Assembly: GCA_963794615.1 (NCBI GenBank)
Contig: CAWCEP010000005.1
Location: 558,001-622,000, forward strand
Source of the DNA: Chersky-840 sp963794615
Lineage (GTDB): Bacteria > Actinomycetota > Acidimicrobiia > Acidimicrobiales > UBA8190
Length of the DNA: 64,000 nucleotides
Direction of reading: 5' to 3'
The notes beneath the pieces were generated by a model. The model worked only from the letters and a program-made list of their open reading frames with translations. It did not search any database and was not told where the DNA came from. Shown here piece after piece: positions 17,732 through 26,939 of the stretch. How positions within the stretch are numbered: position 1 is the first letter of the stretch; every line of letters begins with the position of its first letter. A program made the position numbers and the translations under genes.

Positions 17732-18080
17732 GAGTCCGCGGCATGTCAGCGCGCGGGTAATCGAACCGTGACCATTTCGCGAACATGAGGTAAACCGTGC
17801 GCGTGGGATCGTTCTCGAGCTCCAAGCCGGTTGAACGAGCGTCCCGTGATCGTTACTCACTATGCGTAAGCGAGGAGTCATCGCTCGTGGCGCGAACGAC
17901 GCGTCGGTGATCGTCACGCGATGGGTTCGCGAACCTGACATGAAATCCTGGTGCCACCCGCAATTCGGCCTTGTGTGCCCTGGGGTGGTGTGTCCACAAT
18001 GCGGGCGTCCGGAGCTTGTTCCGGGCTGTCGCGTCATATAACTCCGAGTTCTCGCTGAACAAGAAGGGACCGATACCCGC
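17732..18080 (+). promoter_or_regulatory. Leader region upstream of the NCS-like2/pstS-like1 genes, with a 12 bp palindrome
   Basis: About 350 bp without a gene. It contains the perfect palindrome GGTTCGCGAACC (17924-17935) and a related TTTCGCGAACATGA at about 17775. Similar TTCGCG-containing sequences are upstream of other envelope genes here (about 14521 and 34250). It is a plausible regulator site; the regulator is not identified. Confidence 0.3.
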
Positions 18081-18683
18081 ATGGCGAATCGATTCAGAAC
18101 AACCAGGCCGGCGGTCAGGGGAGCGATCGCGGCGGCGCTGGTGTCAACGGCTGTCGTGGTGTCATTTGCAGGAACGGCCTTTGCGCAAACAGTGACACTC
18201 CCTGCCGGCAACCCGACCGACGGGCAGACCATTACCGTTTCGGGAAGCGGATTTCCGGTGCATTCAGTGCTGCCGAGTGGGCTGGAGATCATCGAGTGCT
18301 CGGACCCGGGCGGGCTTTCGACCAACTTGCCGAGTGATGCGTCGACCGGGTGTGATGGCACCACCGTCAACGGCACTCAGATCAACACCGACGCCAGCGG
18401 GAACTTCAGTGCTTCCTACTCGATTTCGGCCCTGAGCGCGACGGGCAACTCGAACATCAATTGCGACGCGACGGACTTCTGCGTGCTCTGGGTCGGACAG
18501 GATTTCAACAACTCGTTCCTGAGCGGTCCACACGCCTTCTCGCGCCCCTTCGAGGTTCAAGCTCCGACGGCAACGACACCGGAGGCGCCGCTTGCAATCG
18601 CACTCCCGGTCTGTGCGGCAGGCGTGGTGGGGGGATTCCTCTTCCTACGGCGGCGGCGCAGCCGAAGCCCACTCACCCACTAG
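18081..18683 (+). CDS. NCS-like secreted protein 2 with PEAPL-type C-terminal anchor
   Basis: 200 residues. The signal peptide ends around TAFAQT. The NCS-like domain has DGQTITVSGSGFP, LEIIECSDPGG, GCDGTTVNGTQINTD, ASYSISALSATGNSNINCD, FCVLWVGQDFN and GPHAFSRPFEV. The tail TPEAPLAIALP (PEAPL codons at 18579-18593), a hydrophobic helix and RRRRSR closely matches the tail of the propeller protein at 12758. This layout (short motif, helix, Arg cluster) is that of a sorting signal such as PEP-CTERM. I infer processing by the exosortase encoded at 27923. It lies just upstream of pstS-like1 (94 bp gap). Confidence 0.78.
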   Translation: MANRFRTTRPAVRGAIAAALVSTAVVVSFAGTAFAQTVTLPAGNPTDGQTITVSGSGFPVHSVLPSGLEIIECSDPGGLSTNLPSDASTGCDGTTVNGTQINTDASGNFSASYSISALSATGNSNINCDATDFCVLWVGQDFNNSFLSGPHAFSRPFEVQAPTATTPEAPLAIALPVCAAGVVGGFLFLRRRRSRSPLTH

Positions 18684-18776
18684 CCGGGCGTAGATGTACC
18701 GACCCGCTCGCGATTGCGATCCACAGGTCCCGAAGAGCAACTCCCCCCAAAAGAGCAACTAAGGAGAGAACCCAAT

Positions 18777-20345
18777 ATGAGAAACCGCAAACTGCGGAAC
18801 CGCTTTGCGGCTGCGGCGTCGTTGACTCTCGCAGCCTTCATGGCCGCTACGACGTTGGGCGTAGGGACCGCTGCGGCGAATCCCCCTTCTCCGACCTACG
18901 GCACCGCCCCTCATTGGTTCGTCGGGAAGCCGGAGATCATTCGGGCCGCCGGATCCGACACCACGTTCTTCGCCATGCAGAAGCTCGCTGATCTGTTCGT
19001 AGAGTCGGGGTTGTACGGCTGCCAGTTGAACTCGGCTCTGACACCAAACTATAGTGCCTGCATTGCAGCGCCCGGCGATGTGATTGGGACGACTGACGTT
19101 GCCGACAACTACGACCACATAGAAATCGACATCGGACTAGGAAAGATCGGGTCCGGTGATGGGCAGAAGCAGTTGTGCGGAACCGAGTCAGCACCGTTCG
19201 GCGGCGGGGAAGAGAACGGTGGCACAATACCTGCAACACCGGACTTCGCCCGGTCGTCGAAACCCATTGACACGACCCAGGCCTGTGCGCCGCAAGAAGT
19301 TGAATTGGGCTTCGGTAAGGACGCCGTGCCGTCGGTTGACTTCTCGGGCGCTGAGGGACCAAACACACCGACAGGGTCGTCGTCGCCGTGGAACGGTCAG
19401 GTCGTCGGCCCAGTAGCCGCCGGCTGGCTTCCCGGTAACCCCGTGACCTGTGACACCGGTGCTGCTGGTTCGAGCTCCAACCCGAAGAACACCATCAACG
19501 GGTGCAGTGGAGTCCCTGTGACGGACATTTCGAATGTCGGTGGGACCAGCTCGGAGGTGTACGACATCTACTGCAACACCGGTGCCGGTCGGATCACGGA
19601 TTGGGCGCAGCTGACGAACCTCACGGGGTCAGAGCTCCCGGGACAGGGTGGGACCATCGCTGGACACCCGCTTCCCATCGTCATCGCCGACATCAACACG
19701 GGTTCGGGTACCGAAGCGACATACTCCGGCTTTGCTGGGTGCACCACGAATGTCAATGCCCAGTTCAGCATCCTGTGCGGTGGCGCGCAGCTCCTTGAGA
19801 ACAACAGCGCACAGTTCGGTGCCTGCGCGGCGTCCGACTTCCCGTCAGCGACGGACACGACGTACATCCCCGACGAGGCTGCCGAGATCTCGAGCACGCT
19901 GTCGTACATGGGCAATGGGGCGTACAACAGTGACCCGCACGACCGGTTGGTGACGCTACCGACGGGTCCGAGCACGACGACGCAGGTGGCGGCCATCAAG
20001 ATGACTGCCAACGGCGTCGTTCCGACGACGGGTAACCCCACGACCTGCAATCCAGGTCAGCTGAATTGCACGCTCATCAATAACTTCTTCCCCATTTCGA
20101 GAACCTTGTACAACATCTACCGCACCGACACGGTGCGGGCCTCGACCGCTGATTTCCTGAACTGGATCTGCGACTCGAACAGTGCGTACGTCAAGGGCAT
20201 CGACAACAACACCGGGGTGAACTACAACAACGAGATTACGGCTGCGATCCAGACCACATACGGTTTCATCCGTCTGAACACACAGTCGGCATCGCCCAAC
20301 AACTCGTGCCAGTTGATCACCGCCGTGCACGACTCAAGCTCCTAA
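18777..20345 (+). CDS. PstS-like substrate-binding protein 1 (secreted, no anchor signal)
   Basis: 522 residues from ATG 18777 with AAGGAGAG eight bases before. A signal peptide (ASLTLAAFMAATTLGVGTAAA) precedes a type II periplasmic-binding fold. IIRAAGSDTTFFAMQKLADLF is the ligand-loop start seen in PstS, and ADINTGSGTEATYSGFAGC contains the second GSGT loop. It is longer than ordinary PstS (about 350) and holds roughly ten cysteines, so several disulfides are likely. There is no lipobox and no C-terminal hydrophobic tail, so it should be released or held non-covalently. It is the first binding-protein gene before pstC/pstA. Phosphate specificity is not proven. Confidence 0.8.
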   Translation: MRNRKLRNRFAAAASLTLAAFMAATTLGVGTAAANPPSPTYGTAPHWFVGKPEIIRAAGSDTTFFAMQKLADLFVESGLYGCQLNSALTPNYSACIAAPGDVIGTTDVADNYDHIEIDIGLGKIGSGDGQKQLCGTESAPFGGGEENGGTIPATPDFARSSKPIDTTQACAPQEVELGFGKDAVPSVDFSGAEGPNTPTGSSSPWNGQVVGPVAAGWLPGNPVTCDTGAAGSSSNPKNTINGCSGVPVTDISNVGGTSSEVYDIYCNTGAGRITDWAQLTNLTGSELPGQGGTIAGHPLPIVIADINTGSGTEATYSGFAGCTTNVNAQFSILCGGAQLLENNSAQFGACAASDFPSATDTTYIPDEAAEISSTLSYMGNGAYNSDPHDRLVTLPTGPSTTTQVAAIKMTANGVVPTTGNPTTCNPGQLNCTLINNFFPISRTLYNIYRTDTVRASTADFLNWICDSNSAYVKGIDNNTGVNYNNEITAAIQTTYGFIRLNTQSASPNNSCQLITAVHDSSS

Positions 20346-20400
20346 CTGAACCACCAAGGTCGGTCGCACTGAGTGCGCCTACCTGAATGAAGAACCCAGG

Positions 20401-20441
20401 CCCGAGGGGACCCGGCGATGTACTGCCGGGCTCCTCGGGCA
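20401..20441. terminator. Nested hairpin between pstS-like1 and NCS-like3
   Basis: GCCCGAGG (20401-20408) pairs with CCTCGGGC (20434-20441), and inside it CCCGGC (20412-20417) pairs with GCCGGG (20426-20431). There is no T-tract. It may lower read-through or stabilise the pstS-like1 mRNA end, giving more binding protein than transporter. Confidence 0.45.
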
Positions 20442-20474
20442 TCTGGCATAAAGAAGGGAAACGGGGGGGAGGAC

Positions 20475-21516
20475 ATGGGACGAGAAGACGCCATAAAGGG
20501 ATTCGAACGGCGCAGAGCTTGGTCATTGGTCCAAGTCGGCGGCTTCGGCATCCTGATCGCGTGTGCAGTCATGTGGTTCCTCCCCGGTCATGCCTATGCA
20601 CAGGGCGAGTCGGTCATGATCCCCAGCGGACCGTTGACCGATGGCCAGACAATTACCGTGACTGGCACTGGGTTCCCCCCGGGCTCTCAACTGCCCACAG
20701 GACTTCAGATCATCGAGTGCTCGGACCCCGGTGGTCTGGCTGTGCAATTTGCCAAGCGATGCCGCGAGCGGCTGCGACGGCACGACCATAAATGGGACTC
20801 AGATCAACACCGATGCCACCGGTGCCTTTAGCGCCTCGTACTCCATCTCGGCCCTGAGTGCGACGGGCAACTCGAACATCAACTGCGATGCGACCGACTT
20901 CTGCGTGCTCTGGGTCGGGCAGGATTACAACGCGGCCTTCGTGAGCGGCCCGCACGCGTTTTCGGCCCCATTCGAAATCACGACCACGACCTCGGGTACG
21001 ACGACCACGACCTCGGGTACGACGACCACGACCTCGGGTACGACGACCACGACCTCGGGTACGACGACCACGACCTCGGGTACGACGACCACGACCTCGG
21101 GCTCTGGTACCACCACGACGACCACCTTTCCGATCGTGACCACGACGACCTCGGCCTCGGGCACGACGACCACGACCTCGGGCTCTGGTACCACCACGAC
21201 GACCACCTTTCCGATCGTGACCACGACGACCTCGGCCTCGGGCACGACGACCACGACCTCGGGTACGACGACCACGACCTCGGGTTCGGGTACCACCACC
21301 ACATCTGGCGCTGGGTCTGGTACGACCACCACGCAGGCCATCTCCGCGACGACGACGGGAGTCACGGGCGGTGGCGCAAGCCCGGTATCGGCGTCTTCGG
21401 GTCAGCTCGCCTTTACCGGATCACCACCGTTCCTCCCGTGGTTGGCAGGGTTTGGCGGTCTCATGACTGCTATTGGATGGCTGGGACGGCGACTGATTCC
21501 TGACGGGCCCGTATGA
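20475..21516 (+). pseudogene. NCS-like secreted protein 3 with LAFTG sorting signal, apparently frameshifted
   Basis: The start ATG 20475 follows GGGGAGGAC. A signal-anchor segment leads to AYAQGESVMIPSGP and DGQTITVTGTGFP, IIECSDPGGLAV. At about 20745 one extra C shifts the frame; removing it restores NLPSDAASGCDGTTINGTQI and the rest (INTDATGAFSASYSISALS, NINCDATDFCVLWVGQDYN, GPHAFSAPFEI). A Thr-rich repeat stalk follows, then LAFTG (21406-21420), a hydrophobic helix and GRRLIPDG, a class E sortase signal. The stop overlaps the pstC start (ATGA). Because the second part is otherwise intact, a sequencing indel or a very recent mutation is more likely than old decay. Confidence 0.75.
20980..21313. 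repeat. Thr/Ser/Gly repeat stalk (21 bp units, then two longer units)
   Basis: About six copies of a 21 bp unit encoding TTTTTSG, followed by a longer unit containing TTTTTTFPIVTTTTSASG that occurs twice almost without change. It forms the spacer between the NCS-like domain and the LAFTG signal, as expected for a wall-spanning, possibly glycosylated stalk. Confidence 0.85.
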
Positions 21517-22502
21517 CGGTCATGACGCCGCCGTCGGTTGGGTTCGGTCGACCGGCGGAAGACGTCCCTGAACCCCTCAGACCGGCTCAGACGCGAGCCG
21601 ACAAGGTCTTTCTCGGCACGTTGCTGGCCGCCAGCGCGGTCGTGCTCCTGGCGATCGTCGCCATCTTGTACTTCCTGGTCGAGAGCAGTGTGCCCGCCAT
21701 TCGGTACGCCGGGCTGAGTCTGATCACCAGTGAGCATTGGGCCCAGACCGGAGTCCATCAACAGTTCGGTTTGCTCGGTGCGCTTGTTGGCACCGTGATG
21801 ATCGCTGCGATTGCGCTGCTCGTGGGTGTACCGGTGTCGCTGTGTGCGGCGTTGCTTATCAACGAGTACGCACCCCGGTCGACCAAGCGGTGGATGACCT
21901 CAGCCGTGGACCTCCTGGCAGTGCTGCCGAGCCTCCTGTACGGCCTGTGGGGACTCAAGGTCCTTGGCAACCAGATCTACGGCCTTACCAAGTGGCTGAG
22001 CGTCCATGCCAACTTCATCCCGTTGTTCCGCGAGCCCGATGGCACCTTCGGCAACTCGATCTTCGTCTGCGGCGTTGTGGTCGGCATCATGATCATCCCC
22101 ATCGTGACATCGGTGAGCCGGGAGGTGATGGCCCAGGCGCCTCGGGACGCCTGCGAAGCGGCCATGGCTCTGGGCGGCACAAAATGGGGGATGGTGACCG
22201 ACGTCATCCTGCCCTTCGCCCGGAACGGGATCCTGGGCGCGGTGCTTCTCGGTTTGGGACGGGCGCTGGGGGAGACGGTCGCGGTGCTGTTGATTCTCTC
22301 CCAGACCAACGTGATCCACCTCAACATTCTTGGCCCTGGCGGTGGCCAGATCCCGGCCCTCATCGCCAATAACTTCGAGTCAGTGAACACGCTGGCGAAG
22401 AGTGCGCTCACGGTCTCAGGGTTGCTTCTCTTCATCACCATCCTGGCCATCAACTTCACGGCCCGACGCGTCGTAGGACGACCTCAGGTCGCAATGCAAT
22501 GA
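21513..22502 (+). CDS. pstC: Phosphate-type ABC transporter permease PstC
   Basis: 329 residues, six membrane helices, overlapping the NCS-like3 stop by ATGA. PstC hallmarks are LGTLLAASAVVLLAIVAI in helix 1, GTVMIAAIALLVGVPVSLCAALLINEYAP, LAVLPSLLYGLWGL (the conserved PS..YG segment) and the EAA loop EAAMALGGTKWGMVTDVILPFARNGI before GRALGETVAVLLIL. The EAA loop couples to the ATPase. With PstA it should form the membrane channel of the transporter. Confidence 0.92.
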   Translation: MTVMTPPSVGFGRPAEDVPEPLRPAQTRADKVFLGTLLAASAVVLLAIVAILYFLVESSVPAIRYAGLSLITSEHWAQTGVHQQFGLLGALVGTVMIAAIALLVGVPVSLCAALLINEYAPRSTKRWMTSAVDLLAVLPSLLYGLWGLKVLGNQIYGLTKWLSVHANFIPLFREPDGTFGNSIFVCGVVVGIMIIPIVTSVSREVMAQAPRDACEAAMALGGTKWGMVTDVILPFARNGILGAVLLGLGRALGETVAVLLILSQTNVIHLNILGPGGGQIPALIANNFESVNTLAKSALTVSGLLLFITILAINFTARRVVGRPQVAMQ

Positions 22503-23665
22503 CCATGCTCGATACCAAGACAGCCGCCCCACCCCGGTATTCGGGAGTGGATACCCCTCCAACTTCGACCGCCGACCGCCCGCGCCGGCCTCGTCGCTGG
22601 TCACCGGGGGCGGGTTGGGAGTTCCTCGGATCGGCGGTTGCCGCGGCGTGCCTGGTGCTCGTGGCATTTCAGTTCGCTTCGGCTCGGCCGCTCGACGGCA
22701 TGATCGCGTGCTGGTTCCTCGGATTCCTTGTTCTGTACGGCGTACTGACAAGACTTCTGCATGGAATACGAATTGCGAAAGACCGGTTGGCGACGGTCTG
22801 CATCATCACCGGGGCCGCCGTTGCACTGTTCCCCTTGATCGAGATCCTCGTGAGCGTCGTCGCTCAGGGCGCTCCGGTGGTGTTCTCGCACTTTCCCGCA
22901 TTCCTCGTCCATGACCTGTCGACGGCGGCCCCGTCCGACCCTGTCTGGAAGGGAGGCATGGGCCACGCCATCGTGGGAACGTTCGAGCAGGTCGGTCTGG
23001 CGACGTTGTTCACAGTGCCCGTCTCGATGCTCACGGCGATCTTCCTCAGCGAGACTTCGAGTGCCTTTTCCCGCCTGGTTCGGACGATCGTCGACTGCAT
23101 GATGGGGACGCCGTCGATCATCGCCGGCATCTTCGTCTACCTATTCTGGGTCGAGCCCAAAGGTTCCAGCGGCTTCTCCGGATTCGCCGCGAGCATCGCC
23201 CTCGCCATCTTGATGCTGCCCATCATGATCCGCACCGCCGAAGAGGTAATCCGGGTGGTGCCGGGATCACTACGAGAAGCCGCCCTGGCCCTCGGGGCGC
23301 CCCGCTGGCGGGTGAGCCTGAGGGTCGTGCTCCCGACAGCCCGCTCGGGACTTCTCACGGCAGTGATCCTCGGCGTTGCTCTCGCAGTGGGAGAAACGGC
23401 TCCAGCCCTCTTCACGGCACACGGTTCACCTCGCTACAACTTCAATCCGTTCAGCGGACCACAGGCAAACCTGCCCCTCCAGGCGTTCCAGCTCATCCAG
23501 AGTCCGAATGGCAATCAGGTTCGTGACGGCTGGGGTGGTGCGTTCATTCTGGTTTCCCTGGTCCTCGCACTCTTCGTCGCCGCCCGCCTGGCCGGCTCAT
23601 CCCGGCCCGGAAGCCGGCGTCGGTGGCGCCGGCGACACAGCCCCAAGGAGGTCGTTCCGTCTTGA
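22499..23665 (+). CDS. pstA: Phosphate-type ABC transporter permease PstA
   Basis: 388 residues, start overlapping the pstC stop by ATGA. An N-terminal Pro/Arg-rich cytoplasmic segment and two extra helices precede the permease core. The core shows GTFEQVGLATLFTVPVSMLTAIFLSE, GTPSIIAGIFVYLFWV, the EAA loop REAALALGAPRWRVSLRVVLPTA and GVALAVGETAPALFTA, all typical of PstA. At 388 residues it is longer than many PstA proteins (about 290) because of the N-terminal extension. Partner of PstC. Its stop overlaps the TTG start of the next gene. Confidence 0.92.
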   Translation: MTMLDTKTAAPPRYSGVDTPPTSTADRPRRPRRWSPGAGWEFLGSAVAAACLVLVAFQFASARPLDGMIACWFLGFLVLYGVLTRLLHGIRIAKDRLATVCIITGAAVALFPLIEILVSVVAQGAPVVFSHFPAFLVHDLSTAAPSDPVWKGGMGHAIVGTFEQVGLATLFTVPVSMLTAIFLSETSSAFSRLVRTIVDCMMGTPSIIAGIFVYLFWVEPKGSSGFSGFAASIALAILMLPIMIRTAEEVIRVVPGSLREAALALGAPRWRVSLRVVLPTARSGLLTAVILGVALAVGETAPALFTAHGSPRYNFNPFSGPQANLPLQAFQLIQSPNGNQVRDGWGGAFILVSLVLALFVAARLAGSSRPGSRRRWRRRHSPKEVVPS

Positions 23666-25359
23666 CGTCGACTCGCCCCCACCCCTTCGGGTACGCCAAG
23701 AGACTTGTCATCCTGGCCGTGATCGGCCTGCCCATCGTTGCGTCTGCCCCGGCATGGGCCGACTCCTCTCAGGTAGCTGCAACTTCAGGTGCCGGGACCT
23801 CGACCAGCACGGTGCCGTCGACAAGCGTTCCCCCGGTGCCGAATCCGGGCGCGGTCGAGGTGCCGTCGGTGACGCCCACGACCACGCCGCCGGCCGGCTC
23901 GCCTGCTTCCAACTCCGGATCGGGGGTGCCGATTCCGCACACGGGCACGACGATCATCGGGTCGGGATCGTCGTTCGCCGGGCCCGAGGTCCAGCAGTGG
24001 CAAGCTGACACGGCAAAGTCGCCGTACAACTTGAGCATCGACTACACCTCGACGAGCTCCGGCGATGGACGCTTCAACTTCGGGAACGACACCGTCGATT
24101 TCGCGGTGAGCGACATTCCGTATCAGTCGACGGCCTTCGACACCAAGCAGCCCACGTTCCCTTTCATCTATGTCCCCGTCACCGCCGGCGGGCTCGCCTT
24201 CATGTACCACATCAATGGATTGAACAAGACCCTTCAGCTGTCGAGCTACTCGGCCTGCGCCATCATGACGGGGGGTGTGAAGACGTGGAATGACCCCGTG
24301 ATCCAGGCAGACAACCCCGGGGCCAACCTGCCGGCGACCGCCATCCACCCTGTCATTCGCTCGGACCTGGCCGGGACGAATTTCGTGCTCCAGGAGTACT
24401 GCATCCACGAGCAGCCCGCCATGTGGAAAGCCTTTGTGACCTCGCCTGGAGTGGTCAACAATCCGTCGCAAGTCGGCGACCTCAGTGCCACTGAACCGCG
24501 TTCGGACTGGCCGCTGTTCCAAGGGGGGATCGAGGCCTCGGGCTCTGCGGCCGCCGCGAACGATGTCGCCGTGCCCAACGACGATGGGTACATCACGGCT
24601 GTCGAGACGGCGTATGCGCTGCAACGTGGGTTTCCGACAGCGTCGGTGAAGAACGCCAACGGCCTCTACACGCAGCCTAATCCTGTCAACGTCGCTTCGG
24701 CGTTGGCGTATGCGACCCAGAACGCCGATGGTACGCACAAGCTCAACTTCGACGGCACCGGCCCCTTGGTCTACAACCCGTCGACATACAGCTATCTCCT
24801 CACGCCCACCACGGGCTGGAGCCCGGCTAAAGGCGCGGTCATGGACCAATTCGCCAACTATGCGCTGACGATCGGGCAACAAAAAGCCACCGAGATCGGT
24901 TACGCGTCCCTGGGCCTGTCCCTCGAGCAGTACGGCGTCAACGCCATGAAACAGCAGGTGCCGGGGGCCGTGGCCTTGACCGCGCAGGAACAGAACTCCT
25001 ACGCCTGCGGTGACCTGACCGTGCCCGAGGTCCAAGCGGGACAGTCGCAACCCACCTGTGGGGTCCTGAACACGAACAATTCCACCACCCCCAACCAAGC
25101 GGCGAAGGGCGGAGGGTCGAGTACGAACACGACGACGGGAACGGCTTCGAAGTCGGCCCCCAAGGGTGGGAGCCACACCAGTGTGGGCACGTCCCCCGCC
25201 GGAGGGACAAGCACGGGTGTTGACCCCGGCGTGTCGCTCGGCACCAGTCCTGCCTTGGCAACGACCGGTGGCAATCCTCTGCCCATCGTGTTATCGGGTG
25301 CCGCCTTTGTGACGATCGGATGGTTGGCGCGCCGGCGGTTGCGCGCCAGGATGCGATGA
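23662..25359 (+). CDS. PstS-like substrate-binding protein 2 with LATTG sorting signal
   Basis: 565 residues from TTG 23662, chosen because AAGGAGG (23645-23651) lies ten bases before and the start overlaps the pstA stop. A signal peptide ends at APAWA-D. A Ser/Thr/Pro linker leads to the binding domain with canonical PstS ligand loops: GSGSSFAGPEVQQW, DFAVSDIPY and RSDLAGTNF. So phosphate or a similar oxyanion should be bound. After the domain comes a Gly/Ser/Thr stalk, then LATTG (25255-25269), a hydrophobic helix and ARRRLRARMR, a class E sortase signal. Wall-anchored PstS is unusual: most are lipoproteins. The stop overlaps the next start by ATGA. Confidence 0.88.
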   Translation: MTSTRPHPFGYAKRLVILAVIGLPIVASAPAWADSSQVAATSGAGTSTSTVPSTSVPPVPNPGAVEVPSVTPTTTPPAGSPASNSGSGVPIPHTGTTIIGSGSSFAGPEVQQWQADTAKSPYNLSIDYTSTSSGDGRFNFGNDTVDFAVSDIPYQSTAFDTKQPTFPFIYVPVTAGGLAFMYHINGLNKTLQLSSYSACAIMTGGVKTWNDPVIQADNPGANLPATAIHPVIRSDLAGTNFVLQEYCIHEQPAMWKAFVTSPGVVNNPSQVGDLSATEPRSDWPLFQGGIEASGSAAAANDVAVPNDDGYITAVETAYALQRGFPTASVKNANGLYTQPNPVNVASALAYATQNADGTHKLNFDGTGPLVYNPSTYSYLLTPTTGWSPAKGAVMDQFANYALTIGQQKATEIGYASLGLSLEQYGVNAMKQQVPGAVALTAQEQNSYACGDLTVPEVQAGQSQPTCGVLNTNNSTTPNQAAKGGGSSTNTTTGTASKSAPKGGSHTSVGTSPAGGTSTGVDPGVSLGTSPALATTGGNPLPIVLSGAAFVTIGWLARRRLRARMR

Positions 25360-26881
25360 GAGAGCCCCATGCCCGACGGCAGCGGATCGGCCACCTGGTG
25401 GCGGTGTTTGCCGTCACCGTGGCCGTGGTCGCATTCGGGAGCGTGCAGGAAAGCTGGGGAGCGACGGGCCCACCGTTGTCAGCCGAGGGTGGATCCTTCG
25501 CTGGCACCGATCGTGAACCTGCTGCAGAACGATTCCGGAGCACTGGCCGCGATCTCACCGTTCACCCCCTCCTATTTCGATGCTGACATCGACCAGGCCC
25601 TCCAGGACTTTGCCGCGGGAGCCAGTGACTACGCAGTTTCCGAGCTCCCGTTGACCGCCAGTGAGGCGGCGACGGCAGCTCAAAACGGGCGCTCATTCGC
25701 GTACGTGCCATTTGCGGCCAGTCCGCTCGCCATCGCGGCCGTCGTCGAGTGCAGCCAGACCAGTACGGTGACGGCATCGACGTTTTGCGGGACGATCAAA
25801 GTGACCGTGCCGATCCTGGCGCAGATCTTCACCGATCTCCCGCCCACCGCCTCACCCCCTCCCGGTGGTCTTGGCATCGGCACCTGGAACAACCCGGAAT
25901 TGACGGCTTTGACCCCGAGTCTGGGCGGCGTGTCTACCGTCAGCGCCGACATCACGGCCTTGGAGGACGTACAGCCGGCGGCATCGAACTACGCCCTCGA
26001 GTCACTCTTCGTCAACAACGCCACCGCGAAGCCCATTTGGGACGCGTACTTGAAATTTTACGAAGGCGTAACGGACGACACGCCCACAGACCTTTGGCCC
26101 CACACCAACGGGACGAGCGGGGGGGATGCCGTTCTCGCGCAGTCGCTGATTCCCATCAACGAGCAGTCCAATCCACCAGCCCCTCCCGCCAATCCGCAGA
26201 CATGGGGACAGGGTGTTGTCGCGCCTCTTACCGATGGACTGGACCGGCGCTCCACGCAACATTCCCACGTTGGCCGTTCAGAACGCTGCCGGCGCCTTTG
26301 TCCAACCATCCGTGGCGTCGATGAGCGCCGCGCTCGGCGATGCCACCATGGACCCCACGACCAACCTGGTTACGTTCACGGCCAATCCGAATGACGCCGC
26401 CGCGTACCCGATCCCGGTCATGAGTTATCTTGTTGTGCCGACGTCAGGGTTGGACTCGGCGAAGGCGACGGCTCTGGCCGCATTCATCAAATTTGTCCTA
26501 GGATCGTCGGGCCAAGCGGACGTCGCGTCCCTGGGGGCCGCACCCGTCACACCCGCCATGGTCGCTGCCGGTCTCCAGATCGCGAACGAGGTTGCCGCGC
26601 AAACGGCCACGACCAAGACCACGACCACCACGACGACAACGACGAGCGCGACCACGTCGACATCGGCGCCTACGACGGCCCCGCCGGCAGCTTCCGGTCC
26701 GGGTGTAGCCATTGGGACTGTGTCCGATGGGTCAATGTCGCCGTCCTCATCACCGTCTTTGGCCCTCACCGGTGGTGTGCCGTGGCCCGTGCCGCTGGTG
26801 GGGGGGGCCATGGTGCTGTTGGGCTACGTGGCTCGGCGCGCGCTGCGGTCCCGTATCACCCCCCGGAGCTCAAAGACGTGA
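25356..26881 (+). pseudogene. PstS-like protein 3 with LALTG sorting signal, two apparent frameshifts
   Basis: Reading needs three frames. From ATG 25356 a signal peptide (RIGHLVAVFAVTVAVVAFG) leads to SAEGGSFA. An extra G at 25503/25504 then shifts the frame to APIVNLLQNDSGALA and DYAVSELPLT up to about 26230. There one more extra base shifts to DWTGAPRNIPTLAVQNAAG and the C-terminus: a Thr stalk, LALTG (26759-26773), a hydrophobic helix and ARRALRSR. The domain aligns with PstS-like2, but the RSDxxGT ligand loop is not evident and SD of the second loop is SE, so phosphate binding may be lost. Both shifts are +1. Indel errors and early decay are both possible. Confidence 0.72.
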
Positions 26882-26939
26882 GGGCGCGTGTGACCATTCC
26901 CTGGGTCGTCTCGAATCGCACACCCCGGGGGGAGGGACG

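Noticed and set aside
17732..18080. Classical Pho box (GTTCACC direct repeats)
   Set aside because: No properly spaced tandem repeats; only TTCGCG-type palindromes are present.
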